Assembly (NCBI GenBank): GCA_019429405.1
Contig: JAHYIZ010000005.1
Span: forward strand, 30,228-94,227
Source of the DNA: Paracoccaceae bacterium
GTDB lineage: Bacteria > Pseudomonadota > Alphaproteobacteria > Rhodobacterales > Rhodobacteraceae
Length of the DNA: 64,000 nt
Direction: 5' to 3'
The notes below the pieces were generated by a model that saw nothing but the letters and a program-made list of their open reading frames with translations, had not been told where the DNA came from and made no database searches. Below, in pieces: positions 9,945 to 17,192 of the stretch; position 1 is the stretch's first letter, and each line of letters opens with the position of its first letter. The position numbers were made by a program, and so were the translations under genes.

Positions 9945-10828
9945 TCCGCTTGTTGCTGGCCGCGTTGCTGCTTGCTACCCCGGTCGGGGCCGAACCCTTG
10001 GCGCGCACGCTGTTTGGTGCCGCCAAGGCGCCCTCGCCGCAGGCGAGCGCGGCGATCGGATCCTACGCCAAAGGGTGCGGCGCAGGATTGGTGGCGATGC
10101 CCGAAAGCGGGCCGACGTGGCAGGCGATGCGGCTGAGCCGCAACCGCTTTTGGGGCCAGCCCGAGATGATCGCGTATTTGCAGGACCTTTCGCGGGTGGC
10201 GCAGGCTATTGGCTGGGCGGGCCTCTATCTTGGCGACATCAGCCAGCCGCGTGGCGGACCGATGACAGGCGACCATGCCAGCCACCAGATCGGGCTGGAT
10301 GCCGACATCTGGATGCTGCCGCCAACCCGCCTGAACCTGAGCCGCGCCGAGCGCGAAGAGATATCGTCAATTTCGGTGCGCACCGAAGACCAACGCGCGG
10401 TGAATGCGAACTTCACCCCGGCGCACGCCGCGCTGCTGCAAGCGGCAGCGTCTGACCCAAGGGTAGACCGCATTTTCGTAGCGGCCGCGGTCAAGCTTGA
10501 AATGTGCAAAACCGCCAAGCGGCGAGATACCTCGTGGCTGCAAAAGATCAGGCCGATTGCAGGGCACAACACGCATTTTCATGTGCGGCTGCGCTGCCCT
10601 GAAGGCTCGTCAGGGTGCGTCACGCAATCGCCCACGGTTGCCGAGCTTTCAAATGGCGGAAACGGGTGCGATGCAACGCTTGACTGGTGGGTGACCACCT
10701 ACCTTGAGCCACCGAAAAAGCCCACCACGCCACCGCCAAAGCCCACCACGCCACCGCCGCGCACCGCGCGCACCTACCTCATGTCGGACCTGCCCGCCCA
10801 ATGTTCCGCCGTTCTTGCCGCCAAATAA
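9941..10828 (+). CDS. mepA: Penicillin-insensitive murein endopeptidase MepA
   Basis: 295 aa. A zinc LAS-type metallopeptidase that cuts D-Ala-mDAP cross-links in periplasmic peptidoglycan. A signal peptide covers about 1-17 (ends VGAEP). Zinc-site motifs are GDHASHQIGLDADIWM (His112, His115, Asp120/122) and HNTHFHVRLRCP near residue 212. SGPTWQAMRLSRNRFWGQPE is also typical. The C-terminus ends in a Pro/Thr linker with two copies of KPTTPPP, encoded by an exact 21-bp tandem repeat, then a short tail with a single Cys. It is coupled to the upstream MFS gene and overlaps the next gene by 28 bp. Confidence 0.92.
   Translation: MIRLLLAALLLATPVGAEPLARTLFGAAKAPSPQASAAIGSYAKGCGAGLVAMPESGPTWQAMRLSRNRFWGQPEMIAYLQDLSRVAQAIGWAGLYLGDISQPRGGPMTGDHASHQIGLDADIWMLPPTRLNLSRAEREEISSISVRTEDQRAVNANFTPAHAALLQAAASDPRVDRIFVAAAVKLEMCKTAKRRDTSWLQKIRPIAGHNTHFHVRLRCPEGSSGCVTQSPTVAELSNGGNGCDATLDWWVTTYLEPPKKPTTPPPKPTTPPPRTARTYLMSDLPAQCSAVLAAK
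10717..10758 (+). repeat. 21-bp tandem repeat (two exact copies) inside mepA
   Basis: Two head-to-tail 21-bp units, 10717-10737 and 10738-10758, are identical and each encodes KPTTPPP. They extend the Pro-rich linker in the MepA tail. In-frame units of this size can expand or contract by slippage without breaking the gene. Confidence 0.9.
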
Positions 10829-11694
10829 CCCTTGCGCTGATGTGGGCGCTGGCCGCCGGGGCGGCGGGCGCGCAAGGTTTGGCGGAATACCTCGGCTCGG
10901 TCACTTGGGCCGATGCCGACCCCGCCTTTGGCGGCTTTTCGGGCATCGAGGTCGCGGCGGACGGGCTGGAGTTTCTGGCGCTTTCGGACCGTGCGACGGT
11001 CTGGCGCGGGCGTATTTTGCGCGATGCCGACGGGCGCATGACCGGCGCCATGGCGCTGGGGCATGACGCGCTGCGCGATGCCGATGGCAAGCTGCTTACC
11101 GGCTATCTGACCGATGCCGAGGGGCTGGCCACGGCGCCCGATGGCGGCATCTACGTCAGTTTTGAGGGGCTGGCGCGGGTGGTGCACTACCCGCACCCGG
11201 ATGCCGCCTCGCAGCCGCTGCCACGCGCTGATGCGTTCAGGGAAATGCAAAGCAACGCGTCGCTTGAGGCTTTGGCAATCGGCCCGGACGGCGCGCTTTA
11301 CACGATGCCGGAAAGGCCGGGTGTGCTCGCCGCAAGATTTCCGGTCTACCGCTACCGCGACGGCGCGTGGGGGCAGCCCTTCACGGTGCCGCGCGATGGC
11401 GGATGGCAGGCGGTGGGGGCCGATTTTGGCCCCGACGGGCGATTTTATCTGCTTGAGCGCGACTATTGGGGGCTGGTCGGGTTTTTAAGCCGCGTACGCC
11501 GGTTCGATCTGACCGAAGCGGGGTTTGCGGGCGAAACCTTGCTGCTGCAAACGCGGGTGCGGATGCATGACAACCTTGAGGGCATTTCGGTCTGGCGCGA
11601 TGGCGCGGGCGACATCCGGCTGACACTGATTGCAGACAACAACTTTCGGCTGTTTCAGAGCAACGAGATTGCGGAATACCGGGTCAAGGATTGA
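10801..11694 (+). CDS. Esterase-like activity of phytase family protein (exported)
   Basis: 297 aa. A signal peptide is visible (residues about 1-25, MWALAAGAAGAQ at its end). The mature part is a beta-propeller-like chain beginning with FGGFSGIEVAADGLEFLALSDR, then YLTDAEGLATAPDGGIYVSFEG and HDNLEGISVW, matching the phytase-esterase-like family (PF13449). The enzymatic role of this family is poorly defined; a periplasmic phosphoesterase or esterase activity is the usual guess. The start lies inside the 3' end of mepA (28-bp overlap in another frame). That supports cotranscription with the MFS and mepA genes. Confidence 0.8.
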   Translation: MFRRSCRQITLALMWALAAGAAGAQGLAEYLGSVTWADADPAFGGFSGIEVAADGLEFLALSDRATVWRGRILRDADGRMTGAMALGHDALRDADGKLLTGYLTDAEGLATAPDGGIYVSFEGLARVVHYPHPDAASQPLPRADAFREMQSNASLEALAIGPDGALYTMPERPGVLAARFPVYRYRDGAWGQPFTVPRDGGWQAVGADFGPDGRFYLLERDYWGLVGFLSRVRRFDLTEAGFAGETLLLQTRVRMHDNLEGISVWRDGAGDIRLTLIADNNFRLFQSNEIAEYRVKD

Positions 11695-11705
11695 CGCGGG
11701 CTGGC

Positions 11706-11726
11706 GCAGCGCGTAAGGCGCGCTGC
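11706..11726. terminator. GC-rich hairpin downstream of the esterase-like gene
   Basis: GCAGCGCG and CGCGCTGC form a perfect 8-bp stem around a TAAGG loop, 12 bp after the stop codon at 11694. No T-run follows, so it may be a weak terminator or an mRNA 3'-end stabiliser. Confidence 0.4.
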
Positions 11727-11778
11727 CCGCGGCGGTCGCGGGCCAAGTTTCCGCTACCTTGTCAAAACGGATGATCCC

Positions 11779-12384
11779 ATGACCCGCTATCTTCCCGGCA
11801 TTCTTGCCATGTCCGCCCTTGTGGTGGCTTCGAACATTCTGGTGCAGTTCCTGTTCGGCAACTGGCTGACCTGGGGCGCCTTTACCTACCCGTTTGCGTT
11901 TCTGGTTACCGATGTGATGAACCGCGTTTACGGGCCCGATGCCGCCAAGCGGGTGGTATTGGCGGGGTTCGGCGTCGGGGTCGCCTGCTCGCTGGTGGCT
12001 GCGGGTTTTGAGGCGACAACGCTGCGGATTGCGCTTGGCTCTGGCATTGCCTTCGTGGTGGCGCAGATGACAGATGTGGCGGTGTTCGACCGTCTGCGCG
12101 CTGGCAGCTGGTGGCGCGCGCCGCTGGTTTCGACGCTGGCCGGGGCGACACTGGATACGGCAATTTTCTTCAGTGTGGCGTTTGCGGCGGTGCTGACATT
12201 CATCGAACCGGCGAATGATACAAGCTGGGCGACGGGGGCCGTGCCGCTGCTGGGTCTGGGGCCGTTGGCACCGCTTTGGGTGTCGCTGGCGGTGGCAGAC
12301 TGGGGCGTGAAACTGGCGCTGGCGCTGGCCGCGCTGCCGCTATTTCGCATCATCGTGAACAAGATGATCGCAAAGGTAGCGTAA
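11779..12384 (+). CDS. yhhQ: Queuosine precursor transporter, YhhQ/VUT family
   Basis: 201 aa, six hydrophobic segments. Family features are NILVQF near residue 20 and FTYPFAFLVTDVMNRVYGPDAAKRVV, equivalent to the conserved Phe-Thr-Asp-Val...Tyr-Gly segment of YhhQ. YhhQ imports queuosine precursors (preQ0/preQ1) for tRNA modification. No queuosine biosynthesis genes are in the window, so the assignment rests on sequence alone. The start ATG is preceded only by a weak SD. The structured small RNA unit begins directly after its stop. Confidence 0.8.
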   Translation: MTRYLPGILAMSALVVASNILVQFLFGNWLTWGAFTYPFAFLVTDVMNRVYGPDAAKRVVLAGFGVGVACSLVAAGFEATTLRIALGSGIAFVVAQMTDVAVFDRLRAGSWWRAPLVSTLAGATLDTAIFFSVAFAAVLTFIEPANDTSWATGAVPLLGLGPLAPLWVSLAVADWGVKLALALAALPLFRIIVNKMIAKVA

Positions 12385-12390
12385 AAACTT

Positions 12391-12419
12391 TTGACAAACA
12401 CAAAATCTGTGTCAGCCTA
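12391..12419 (+). promoter_or_regulatory. Putative promoter with consensus -35 (TTGACA) for the small RNA/ORF unit
   Basis: TTGACA at 12391-12396 is a perfect sigma-70 -35 hexamer in an otherwise very GC-rich region, 6 bp after the yhhQ stop. The -10 candidate around 12413-12419 is weak, as is common in alphaproteobacteria. Placement just upstream of the unit at 12441-12615 makes an independent transcript likely. Confidence 0.5.
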
Positions 12420-12440
12420 CGGGTATCGGTAACACGAGCG

Positions 12441-12454
12441 AAAGGAGGTGGTCC
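12441..12454 (+). promoter_or_regulatory. Extended Shine-Dalgarno, 14-nt match to the 16S rRNA 3' end
   Basis: AAAGGAGGTGGTCC pairs along all 14 nt with the conserved 16S 3'-terminal sequence GGATCACCTCCTTT, with one G:U wobble. Ordinary SDs in this window match 4-6 nt. The GTG start of the 18-codon frame begins two bases later, so the stretch both defines that start and is itself unusual. Confidence 0.85.
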
Positions 12455-12455
12455 A

Positions 12456-12512
12456 GTGTCGAGAGTGATATTGGAGAGAGGTGTCGGGACAGTCAGGGGG
12501 GAGCTTGCCTGA
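12456..12512 (+). CDS. 18-codon small ORF (leader-peptide-like) in a structured RNA
   Basis: A GTG-initiated frame of 18 codons (MSRVILERGVGTVRGELA, then TGA) directly follows the 14-nt SD. The peptide is too short for a recognisable fold and has no run of a single amino acid as in classical attenuators. The 3' third of the ORF (from 12491) is also one strand of two alternative RNA helices, so ribosome movement could change folding. A terminator follows at 12594. I do not know this family. It could be a leader peptide, a regulatory small protein or a decoy for 30S subunits. Confidence 0.55.
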   Translation: MSRVILERGVGTVRGELA

Positions 12513-12570
12513 GGGCAGACCCAAGGGTGACAAGCCCTGACTGGGACCAGTCGGTGACGACCCCCTAACT
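12491..12570 (+). ncRNA. Putative structured leader or small RNA with mutually exclusive helices
   Basis: Bases 12491-12497 (AGTCAGG) pair perfectly with 12536-12542 (CCTGACT), and the stem extends inward through GCTTG 12503-12507 / CAAGC 12531-12535. Alternatively, 12491-12500 (AGTCAGGGGG) pairs with 12561-12570 (CCCCCTAACT) over 10 bp with one mismatch. A third hairpin, GACTG-GGAC-CAGTC (12539-12552), competes with the first. The two long helices cannot coexist. This is hand-folding only; the RNA class is unknown. Confidence 0.45.
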
Positions 12571-12593
12571 GGCCCATCTCCGTAGATCTCGAG

Positions 12594-12619
12594 GGCCGCC
12601 CGGCAACGGGCGGCCTTTC
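12594..12619 (+). terminator. Intrinsic terminator of the small RNA unit
   Basis: GGCCGCCCG and CGGGCGGCC form a perfect 9-bp stem closed by a GCAA tetraloop (12594-12615), followed by TTTCG. It lies about 80 nt after the 18-codon ORF and ends the unit before the repeat and arfB. Confidence 0.75.
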
Positions 12620-12625
12620 GATTGG

Positions 12626-12676
12626 CAGCCGGGGGCGCTGCCCCCGGACCCCCGGGGTATTTGAGCGATGAAGATG
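12626..12676 (+). repeat. Intergenic repeat: GC hairpin plus GGGGTATTT/GCGATGAAGA motif
   Basis: CCGGGGGC-GCT-GCCCCCGG (12629-12647) is an 8-bp hairpin. It is followed by GGGGTATTT (12654-12662) and GCGATGAAGA (12665-12674). The same combination occurs inverted at 51284-51333, and variants occur at 24975, 26446, 53155 and 61088. Its site is between the terminator at 12594 and arfB. Confidence 0.8.
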
Positions 12677-12720
12677 CCGGAAGCGGGGTTGGTTTCTGGC
12701 ATTGCACTGGCCTGGTAGAC

Positions 12721-13143
12721 ATGTTGCGGATCAACGACGCCATCACGATTGCCGACTGGGAACTGGTCGAGAGCTTCACCCGCGCGCAAGGGCCGGGGGG
12801 GCAGAACGTCAACAAGGTGTCTTCGGCGGTTGAATTGCGGTTTGAGGCGGCGCGCAGCCCGCACCTCGCGCCCGCCGTTAAGGCGCGGCTGAAGCGGCTG
12901 GCGGGGCGGCGCTGGACGCTTGAAGGTGCCATCGTGATTAGGGCCGAGGAAACGCGCAGCCAGGCGCAGAACCGCGAGGCGGCGCGCGAGCGGCTGGCCG
13001 AGCTGATCCGGGCTGCGCTGGTGGTGCCGAAGCGCAGGGTGCCGACCAAGCCGACGCTGGGTAGCCAGCGGCGGCGCTTGGCCGCGAAAGTGGAGCGCGG
13101 CGAGGTCAAGGCGTTGCGCGGCAAGGTCGGCGATGACGAATAG
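12721..13143 (+). CDS. arfB: Alternative ribosome-rescue factor ArfB (YaeJ), peptidyl-tRNA hydrolase
   Basis: 140 aa from the ATG at 12721. The catalytic GGQ motif (residues 26-28 in RAQGPGGQNVNKVSSAVELRF) hydrolyses peptidyl-tRNA on stalled ribosomes. The C-terminal tail is rich in Lys and Arg (SQRRRLAAKVERGEVKALRGK), as needed to enter the empty mRNA channel. Domains 2 and 4 of true release factors are absent, which separates it from RF1/RF2. It overlaps the NUDIX gene by 11 bp. The first 33 codons of the longer in-frame reading cover the intergenic repeat and are rejected. Confidence 0.92.
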   Translation: MLRINDAITIADWELVESFTRAQGPGGQNVNKVSSAVELRFEAARSPHLAPAVKARLKRLAGRRWTLEGAIVIRAEETRSQAQNREAARERLAELIRAALVVPKRRVPTKPTLGSQRRRLAAKVERGEVKALRGKVGDDE

Positions 13144-13603
13144 TCTGGTGCCATTTGCCGCCGGTGGCCTGCGCGGCTGGCTGGCGCGGTTCTTCAGCCG
13201 CAGCCAGCCCGCGCTGCAGGTGGGGGCGCTGTGCCTGCGTGGCAGGCCCGAGCGGCGTGAGGTGCTGCTGGTATCGTCGCTCGGCACCGGGCGCTGGATC
13301 ATTCCCAAGGGCTGGCCGATGCGCGGGCGCACGCTGGCCGAGGCCGCCTTGCGCGAGGCCTGGGAAGAAGCGGGCGTGCAGGGCGAGGTGGGCGCGCTGC
13401 CCTTTGGCGCCTTTGGCTATGCCAAGCAGCGTGATGGCGCGGCGCCCACCCCCTGCCGGGTTCAGGTCTTCATTGTGCGGGTGCGCGGGCTTGCTGACGA
13501 TTACCCGGAGGCGGGGCGGCGGGCGCGGCGATGGGTGCGCCCGATCGAAGCGGCGGCAATGGTGGATGAACCGGAGCTGAAAGCATTGCTGAGCGGCCTC
13601 TAG
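13133..13603 (+). CDS. NUDIX hydrolase (diphosphoinositol-polyphosphate phosphohydrolase-like)
   Basis: 156 aa. The segment IIPKGWPMRGRTLAEAALREAWEEAGV is a Nudix box with the metal-binding REAWEE core intact. The Glu that normally opens the box after Gly is replaced by Arg (GRT instead of GES). The PKGW/Nudix layout resembles the DIPP group, which hydrolyses diphosphate bonds in nucleotides or inositol pyrophosphates. Substrate is unknown. It overlaps arfB by 11 bp, so the two are probably cotranscribed. Confidence 0.8.
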   Translation: MTNSLVPFAAGGLRGWLARFFSRSQPALQVGALCLRGRPERREVLLVSSLGTGRWIIPKGWPMRGRTLAEAALREAWEEAGVQGEVGALPFGAFGYAKQRDGAAPTPCRVQVFIVRVRGLADDYPEAGRRARRWVRPIEAAAMVDEPELKALLSGL

Positions 13604-13654
13604 GCCGATAGCAGTTGCGGCGCGGGGGAGATCGGGCTACCTCGCGGGCCGAAT

Positions 13655-13672
13655 GTAACAGCTGCATGACGG
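13655..13672 (-). promoter_or_regulatory. Possible Pho box upstream of pit
   Basis: On the minus strand the sequence reads CCGTCAT-GCAG-CTGTTAC. This matches 11 of 14 informative bases of the PhoB consensus CTGTCAT-N4-CTGTCAT with the right spacing. It ends about 10 bp before the Pit start codon. Such a position would suit repression, as known for orfA-pit in Sinorhizobium meliloti. The match could be chance. Confidence 0.3.
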
Positions 13673-13681
13673 ATGTGTGAC

Positions 13682-15154
13682 ATGGCCCTGCCGCCGCAAA
13701 ACCAGTGGAAAACGCTCGACAAGGACCTTGGCCGGATCGATCGGCTGGAGGAAGCCACGCATTTCGTCGGGCGCCCGCTGGTGGCGCCGGGAATTGCGCT
13801 GGCTTTCGTGGTGCTGGCGGGCATTGGGGCCGCGCTCTTCTTCGGGGCGCAGCCAAAGGCGTTTGTGGTGGTCGCGGCGGCTGTGATCGGGGCCTATATG
13901 GCGCTGAATATCGGCGCCAACGACGTGGCCAACAACATGGGCCCGGCGGTGGGTGCCAATGCGCTGACGCTGGGCGGGGCGCTGCTGATTGCGGCGGTGT
14001 TCGAGACGGCGGGGGCGCTGATTGCCGGTGGCGATGTGGTCAAGACCATTTCGACCGGGATCGTGTCGCCGGATGTGTTCGCGCAGAGTTCGGTTTTCAT
14101 CTGGGCGATGATGGCGGCGCTGCTGGCGGCGGCGCTGTGGCTGAACCTTGCGACATGGTTTGGCGCGCCGGTCTCGACCACGCATTCGATTGTCGGCGGC
14201 GTTGTGGGCGCGGGCATCGCGGCGGCGGGTGTTGCGGCAATCAACTGGCCGGCCATCGGCCGCATTGCCGCAAGCTGGGTGATCTCGCCGCTTCTGGGAG
14301 GGATCATTGCGGCGGTGTTTCTGGCGTTGATCAAGTCGCGCATCATGTATGCCGAGGATAAGATCGCCGCTGCGCGGCGCTGGGTGCCGGTGCTGATCGG
14401 CATCATGGCGGGGGCATTTGCGGCCTATCTGGCGCTTAAAGGGCTGAGCAAGGTCATCAAGGTCGATTTGGCCACGGCGCTTATGGTTGGGCTGGCGATG
14501 GGCGTGCTGGGCTGGGCGGTTTCGGTGCCGCTGATTCGGCGCCAGTCGGAGGGGCTGGAAAACCGCAAGAAATCGCTCAAGCGGCTTTTTGCGGTGCCGC
14601 TGGTGATTTCGGCCGCGCTGTTGTCGTTCGCGCACGGCGCGAATGATGTGGCCAACGCGGTGGGGCCGCTGGCGGCGATCGTGCATGCCGTGGGGACCGG
14701 CGGCGCCGGCGCTGGCAGTGTGTCAATTCCGCTTTGGGTGATGCTGATCGGGGCGGGCGGCATTTCATTTGGCCTTGTACTCTTTGGGCCAAAGCTCATC
14801 CGCATGGTTGGCAGCGAGATCACCAAACTCAACCCGATGCGGGCCTATTGCGTGGCGCTGTCGGCGGCGGTGACGGTGATCATGGCCTCGTGGCTGGGGC
14901 TGCCGGTTTCATCCACCCATATCGCGGTGGGGGCTGTGTTTGGCGTCGGCTTTTTCCGCGAATGGCACGCTGAGCGGCGCGCGCGTGCGCTGGGGTTGAT
15001 CAAGGGCAAGGTGGTGCCGCCCGAAGAACGCAAGCGGCGCAAGCTGGTGCGGCGGTCACATCTGATTGCGGTGGCGGCGGCATGGGTGATTACCGTGCCC
15101 GCATCGGCCGCGCTTTCGGCGCTGGTGTTCACGGTGCTGCGGCTGATCGCCTGA
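13682..15154 (+). CDS. pit: Inorganic phosphate transporter, PiT family
   Basis: 490 aa with about ten hydrophobic segments. The duplicated family signature is present: GANDVANNMGPAVGANALT in the N-terminal half and GANDVANAVGPLAAI in the C-terminal half. VSTTHSIVGGVVGAGI and VSSTHIAVGAVFGVGF are the matching second repeats. PiT proteins import phosphate-metal complexes with protons at low affinity. I chose the ATG at 13682 (MALPPQNQW) over the one three codons upstream; neither has a strong SD. It converges on pncB with 3 bp between the stops. Confidence 0.93.
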   Translation: MALPPQNQWKTLDKDLGRIDRLEEATHFVGRPLVAPGIALAFVVLAGIGAALFFGAQPKAFVVVAAAVIGAYMALNIGANDVANNMGPAVGANALTLGGALLIAAVFETAGALIAGGDVVKTISTGIVSPDVFAQSSVFIWAMMAALLAAALWLNLATWFGAPVSTTHSIVGGVVGAGIAAAGVAAINWPAIGRIAASWVISPLLGGIIAAVFLALIKSRIMYAEDKIAAARRWVPVLIGIMAGAFAAYLALKGLSKVIKVDLATALMVGLAMGVLGWAVSVPLIRRQSEGLENRKKSLKRLFAVPLVISAALLSFAHGANDVANAVGPLAAIVHAVGTGGAGAGSVSIPLWVMLIGAGGISFGLVLFGPKLIRMVGSEITKLNPMRAYCVALSAAVTVIMASWLGLPVSSTHIAVGAVFGVGFFREWHAERRARALGLIKGKVVPPEERKRRKLVRRSHLIAVAAAWVITVPASAALSALVFTVLRLIA

Positions 15155-15157
15155 ACG

Positions 15158-16450
15158 TCAGACCAGCACTGGCCGCGCCACCTGCGCGCCAACGCCGAAC
15201 ACCTGCTTGTAATGCGCGATTTCCGCAGCCGGTCCCATCGCCTTGGTCGGGTTGTCAGACAGCTTGACGGTGGGGCGGCCATTTGCGCTGACCGCCTTGC
15301 ACACAAGGCTGAAAGGCGCGAGGCCATCGCCCGCCACAAGGCCGCGAAAATCGTTGGTCAGCAGCGTGCCCCAGCCGAACGACACCTTGACCCGGCCTGC
15401 AAAGCGCGCCTGCAGCGCAAGGATCGCGTCGACATCGAGCCCGTCGGAAAAGATCACAAGCTTGTCGCGCGGGTCTTCGCCACGCGATTTCCACCAGGCG
15501 ATGGCCATTTCGGCGCCCTCGACCGGGTCGCCCGAATCGACACGAACCCCGGTCCATGCGGCAAGCCAATCGGGCGCGTGTTCCAAAAACCCGGCGGTGC
15601 CGAAGGTGTCGGGCAGGATGACGCGCAGGTTGCCTTCATGCTCTTCCTGCCAGTCAGCCAATACGCGGTAGGGCGCCTGGCGCAATTCGTCGTCGCTGTT
15701 GGCCAGCGCGGCATAGACCATGGGCAATTCGTGCGCGTTGGTGCCGATGGCCTCAATATCGCGGCGCATCGCGATAAGGCAGTTCGAGGTGCCGGTGAAG
15801 GCATCGCCCAACCCTTCCATCATCGCCTGCACGCACCAGTCTTGCCAAAGAAACGAGTGCCGCCGCCGCGTGCCGAAATCGGCAATGCGCGGGGAATTGG
15901 CGCCGCGCAGGCGTTCGATCTTTTCCCACAGGTGGGTCATGGCGCGGGCGTAGAGCACCTGCAGTTCAAACCGCCCCATGTCCTTTAACACGGCGCGACC
16001 GCGCAGCTCCATCAGCACGGCGAGCGCAGGGATCTCCCACATCATCACTTCGGGCCAATTGCCCTCGAAGGTCAGCACATATTGGCCATCGCGCTTTTCG
16101 AGGTGGTAGGGCGGCAGGCGGAAACCCTCAAACCACTCCATGAAATCGGGGCGGAACATCTGGCGCTTGCCATAGAACATGTTGCCGCGCAGCCAAGTGC
16201 TTTCGCCGCGGGTCAGCGATAGCGAGCGCACATGGTCAAGTTGTTCGCGCAGCTCGCCTTCGTCGACCAGATCGGCAAGGCGGATCGTCTTGGTGCGGTT
16301 GATGAGGGAAAAGGTCACTTGCGTGTCGGGGCGGTTGCGAAAGATCGACTGGCACATCAGAAGCTTGTAAAAGTCGGTGTCGATCAGGCTGCGCACGATC
16401 GGGTCGATCTTCCATTTGTGGTCGTAAACGCGAGTGGCGATGTCGGCCAT
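15158..16450 (-). CDS. pncB: Nicotinate phosphoribosyltransferase
   Basis: 430 aa, normal for PncB. It converts nicotinate plus PRPP to nicotinate mononucleotide in the Preiss-Handler NAD salvage route. Typical segments are [17 protein letters not shown] near the start, the central [12 protein letters not shown] with the His phosphorylated in the family, [10 protein letters not shown], and the phosphate-binding [12 protein letters not shown] near the C-terminus. It begins 1 bp after the pncA stop, so nicotinamide deamidation and nicotinate ribosylation form one operon. Confidence 0.96.
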   Translation of the reverse strand: MADIATRVYDHKWKIDPIVRSLIDTDFYKLLMCQSIFRNRPDTQVTFSLINRTKTIRLADLVDEGELREQLDHVRSLSLTRGESTWLRGNMFYGKRQMFRPDFMEWFEGFRLPPYHLEKRDGQYVLTFEGNWPEVMMWEIPALAVLMELRGRAVLKDMGRFELQVLYARAMTHLWEKIERLRGANSPRIADFGTRRRHSFLWQDWCVQAMMEGLGDAFTGTSNCLIAMRRDIEAIGTNAHELPMVYAALANSDDELRQAPYRVLADWQEEHEGNLRVILPDTFGTAGFLEHAPDWLAAWTGVRVDSGDPVEGAEMAIAWWKSRGEDPRDKLVIFSDGLDVDAILALQARFAGRVKVSFGWGTLLTNDFRGLVAGDGLAPFSLVCKAVSANGRPTVKLSDNPTKAMGPAAEIAHYKQVFGVGAQVARPVLV

Positions 16451-16451
16451 G

Positions 16452-17060
16452 TCAGCTCTCCAGTGTCACGCCAGCGGCGCGCAGTTCGGTGCGCGCCTGG
16501 GCAAGCGAGCCGTTGAGGTCGATGGCGCGGCAGGCGCCCATCAGCACGGTTGCGCCAAACCCGAGCCGCACCGCATCCAGCGCCGACCATGCCACGCAGA
16601 AATCGGTGGCAAGACCGGCAAAGGTCAGATGCGTGGCGCCGCGTTCGCGCAGATAGCCCGCAAGCCCGGTGGCGGTGGTGCGGTCATTTTCAAAAAAGGC
16701 CGAATAGCTGTCGATCGCGGGGCGAAACCCCTTGCGCAGGGTCAGATCGGCGCGGTCGGTATGCAAACCGGGGTGAAAGGCCGCGCCCGGTGTGCCCTGC
16801 ACGCAATGGGCGGGCCAGAGCACCTGCGGGCCGTAGGGCATTTCGGTGCTGGAAAAGGGCGCGGCGCCGGGGTGGTTTTCGGCAAAACTGGCGTGGGTGG
16901 CGGGGTGCCAGTCTTGCGTCAGCACGCGGATGGGGAAAGCACCCAGAAGCGCGTTGACGCGCGGCACGATTTCGTCCCCCCCCGCGACCGCAAGCGCGCC
17001 GCCGGGGCAGAAATCATTTTGCAGATCAATCACAATCAGCGCTTGCGTAGTGTGCGGCAT
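16452..17060 (-). CDS. pncA: Nicotinamidase
   Basis: 202 aa. It hydrolyses nicotinamide to nicotinate and ammonia. The catalytic triad is visible as Asp12 ([12 protein letters not shown]), Lys110 (LRKGF) and Cys155 (LATDFCV). The metal-site Asp and His residues appear in [12 protein letters not shown]. Length matches the E. coli enzyme (about 213 aa). First gene of a pncA-pncB operon; the product feeds directly into PncB. Confidence 0.95.
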   Translation of the reverse strand: MPHTTQALIVIDLQNDFCPGGALAVAGGDEIVPRVNALLGAFPIRVLTQDWHPATHASFAENHPGAAPFSSTEMPYGPQVLWPAHCVQGTPGAAFHPGLHTDRADLTLRKGFRPAIDSYSAFFENDRTTATGLAGYLRERGATHLTFAGLATDFCVAWSALDAVRLGFGATVLMGACRAIDLNGSLAQARTELRAAGVTLES

Positions 17061-17192
17061 CGGCGCCCTCCCCCAGCGATGGCACAGGCTTAAGTGCCGC
17101 CTTGCACCCCGTCAATGCCTGCACGCCGCGCGTTTTGCGCTTGCCGCGCGCGGGCGCGCCGTTAGTTTGGCGCAAAAGCTGATAGGTGCCCC

